A DNA stretch of 64,000 bases from assembly GCA_035626235.1 (NCBI GenBank), contig DASPOB010000075.1:1-64000 (forward strand), in the 5' to 3' direction. The translations under genes and the position numbers were made by a program. The DNA comes from DATFYP01 sp035626235 (lineage in GTDB: Archaea > Thermoproteota > Nitrososphaeria > Nitrososphaerales > Gagatemarchaeaceae). Positions 63,702-64,000 of the stretch are shown here, one piece after another. Position 1 is the first letter of the stretch. Each line of letters starts with the position of its first letter. Below the pieces are notes generated by a model that was given only the letters and a program-made list of their open reading frames with translations, searched no databases and was not told the DNA's origin.

Positions 63702-64000
63702 TCAAATTCCGAGGGCCTGTCTGAGTCCTTTGTACCTGTTCCTGATAGTAACCTCGGTCACTCTCGCGGCCTCCGCAACATCCTTCTGTGTCTTCTGTTC
63801 GCCTTCCAAAGTGCAGGCTACATAGAGAGCCGAAGCCGCCAGACCCATCGGGTCCTTGCCAGCGGATATCCTGGCTGCCTGCGCCATTCGCAGTATTTCC
63901 CGAGCTCTTCTCTGCGTCTTTTCCGACAACTCTGCCCGTGACGCGATTCCCGAAATGCACCGTGCAGGGTCCGCGACCGGCATCCGAAACTCCATCTCCC
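63702..64000 (-). CDS. tfb: Transcription initiation factor TFB, C-terminal part
   Basis: The 99 C-terminal residues of TFB/TFIIB are visible; the gene continues beyond the right edge. This is the second cyclin-like repeat: SEKTQRRAREILRMAQAARISAGKDP, then GLAASALYVACTLEGEQKTQKDVAEAARVTEVTIRNRYKGL, with the recognition helix that reads the BRE. It bridges TBP on the promoter and RNA polymerase. Archaeal diagnostic. The protein ends in QALGI. Confidence 0.95.
   Translation of the reverse strand, partial: EMEFRMPVADPARCISGIASRAELSEKTQRRAREILRMAQAARISAGKDPMGLAASALYVACTLEGEQKTQKDVAEAARVTEVTIRNRYKGLRQALGI

Overview
The window comes from an archaeal chromosome. It encodes transcription factor B (right edge), a single-domain TRAM protein, an ALG7/AglH-type dolichol GlcNAc-phosphate transferase, HTH_10 and HTH_45-like regulators, a separate PurS/PurQ/PurL, and interrupted tRNA genes. 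Many genes have an archaeal TATA box 26-40 bp before the start, leaving almost no leader, often with TTG or GTG starts. Introns outside the usual tRNA position and folate-type purine synthesis point to a moderately GC-rich Thermoproteota/Nitrososphaeria-like soil lineage; that placement is inference.

Layout. 1-5.3 kb: leftward surface-glycan block (nucleotidyltransferase, 66-aa membrane protein, AglH-like transferase, DUF354-wHTH fusion, deacetylase, GT4 glycosyltransferase cut by the edge). 5.5-13.3 kb: hypothetical protein, cysteine-synthase-like enzyme, ABC exporter pair, FAH-family hydrolase, KatG, VOC protein. 13.4-15.6 kb: an SDR/HTH_10 regulator pair around a perfect 16-bp palindrome, bracketed by tRNA-Ile and a copy of its 3' end. 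15.6-31.8 kb: tRNA-Ala, a TMEM175-like channel and a purine/folate supercluster (folC, purB, then purSQLF-purN-folD-MTHFS-purE-purC-purM as one tightly overlapping leftward operon, plus purH and purD). PurN and PurH need 10-formyl-tetrahydrofolate, which FolD, FolC and the formyl-THF cyclo-ligase would supply.

31.8-42.2 kb: CBS protein, Hsp20, HtpX, two membrane proteins, a nucleotide cyclase-TolB-TPR protein, a tRNA, class II HMG-CoA reductase, a GNAT-zincin fusion, cysteinyl-tRNA synthetase and a small unknown. 42.2-49.5 kb: histidine degradation (hutU, hutI, hutH) with a glutamine synthetase and a histone-deacetylase-fold protein; the enzyme for the last step is not recognisable. 49.6-58.1 kb: GNAT, methyltransferases, DUF4287, a frameshifted VOC gene, a second ABC exporter between two tRNA-3'-end-like repeats, tRNA-Gly, a tRNA-binding OB-fold protein and a two-subunit CoA-transferase.

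58.2-62.6 kb is the most unusual region. A tRNA gene is followed by two direct, decayed copies of its 3' end plus downstream flank, dividing the stretch into two cassettes: one with AT-richer secreted/membrane unknowns, one with a second cyclase-TolB-TPR paralogue. The same flank motif lies downstream of tRNA-Ile and its remnant. I read these as footprints of tRNA-targeted integration of small cassettes; no integrase gene is in the window. The right end holds a 48-aa basic protein, the TRAM gene and the 3' part of tfb.
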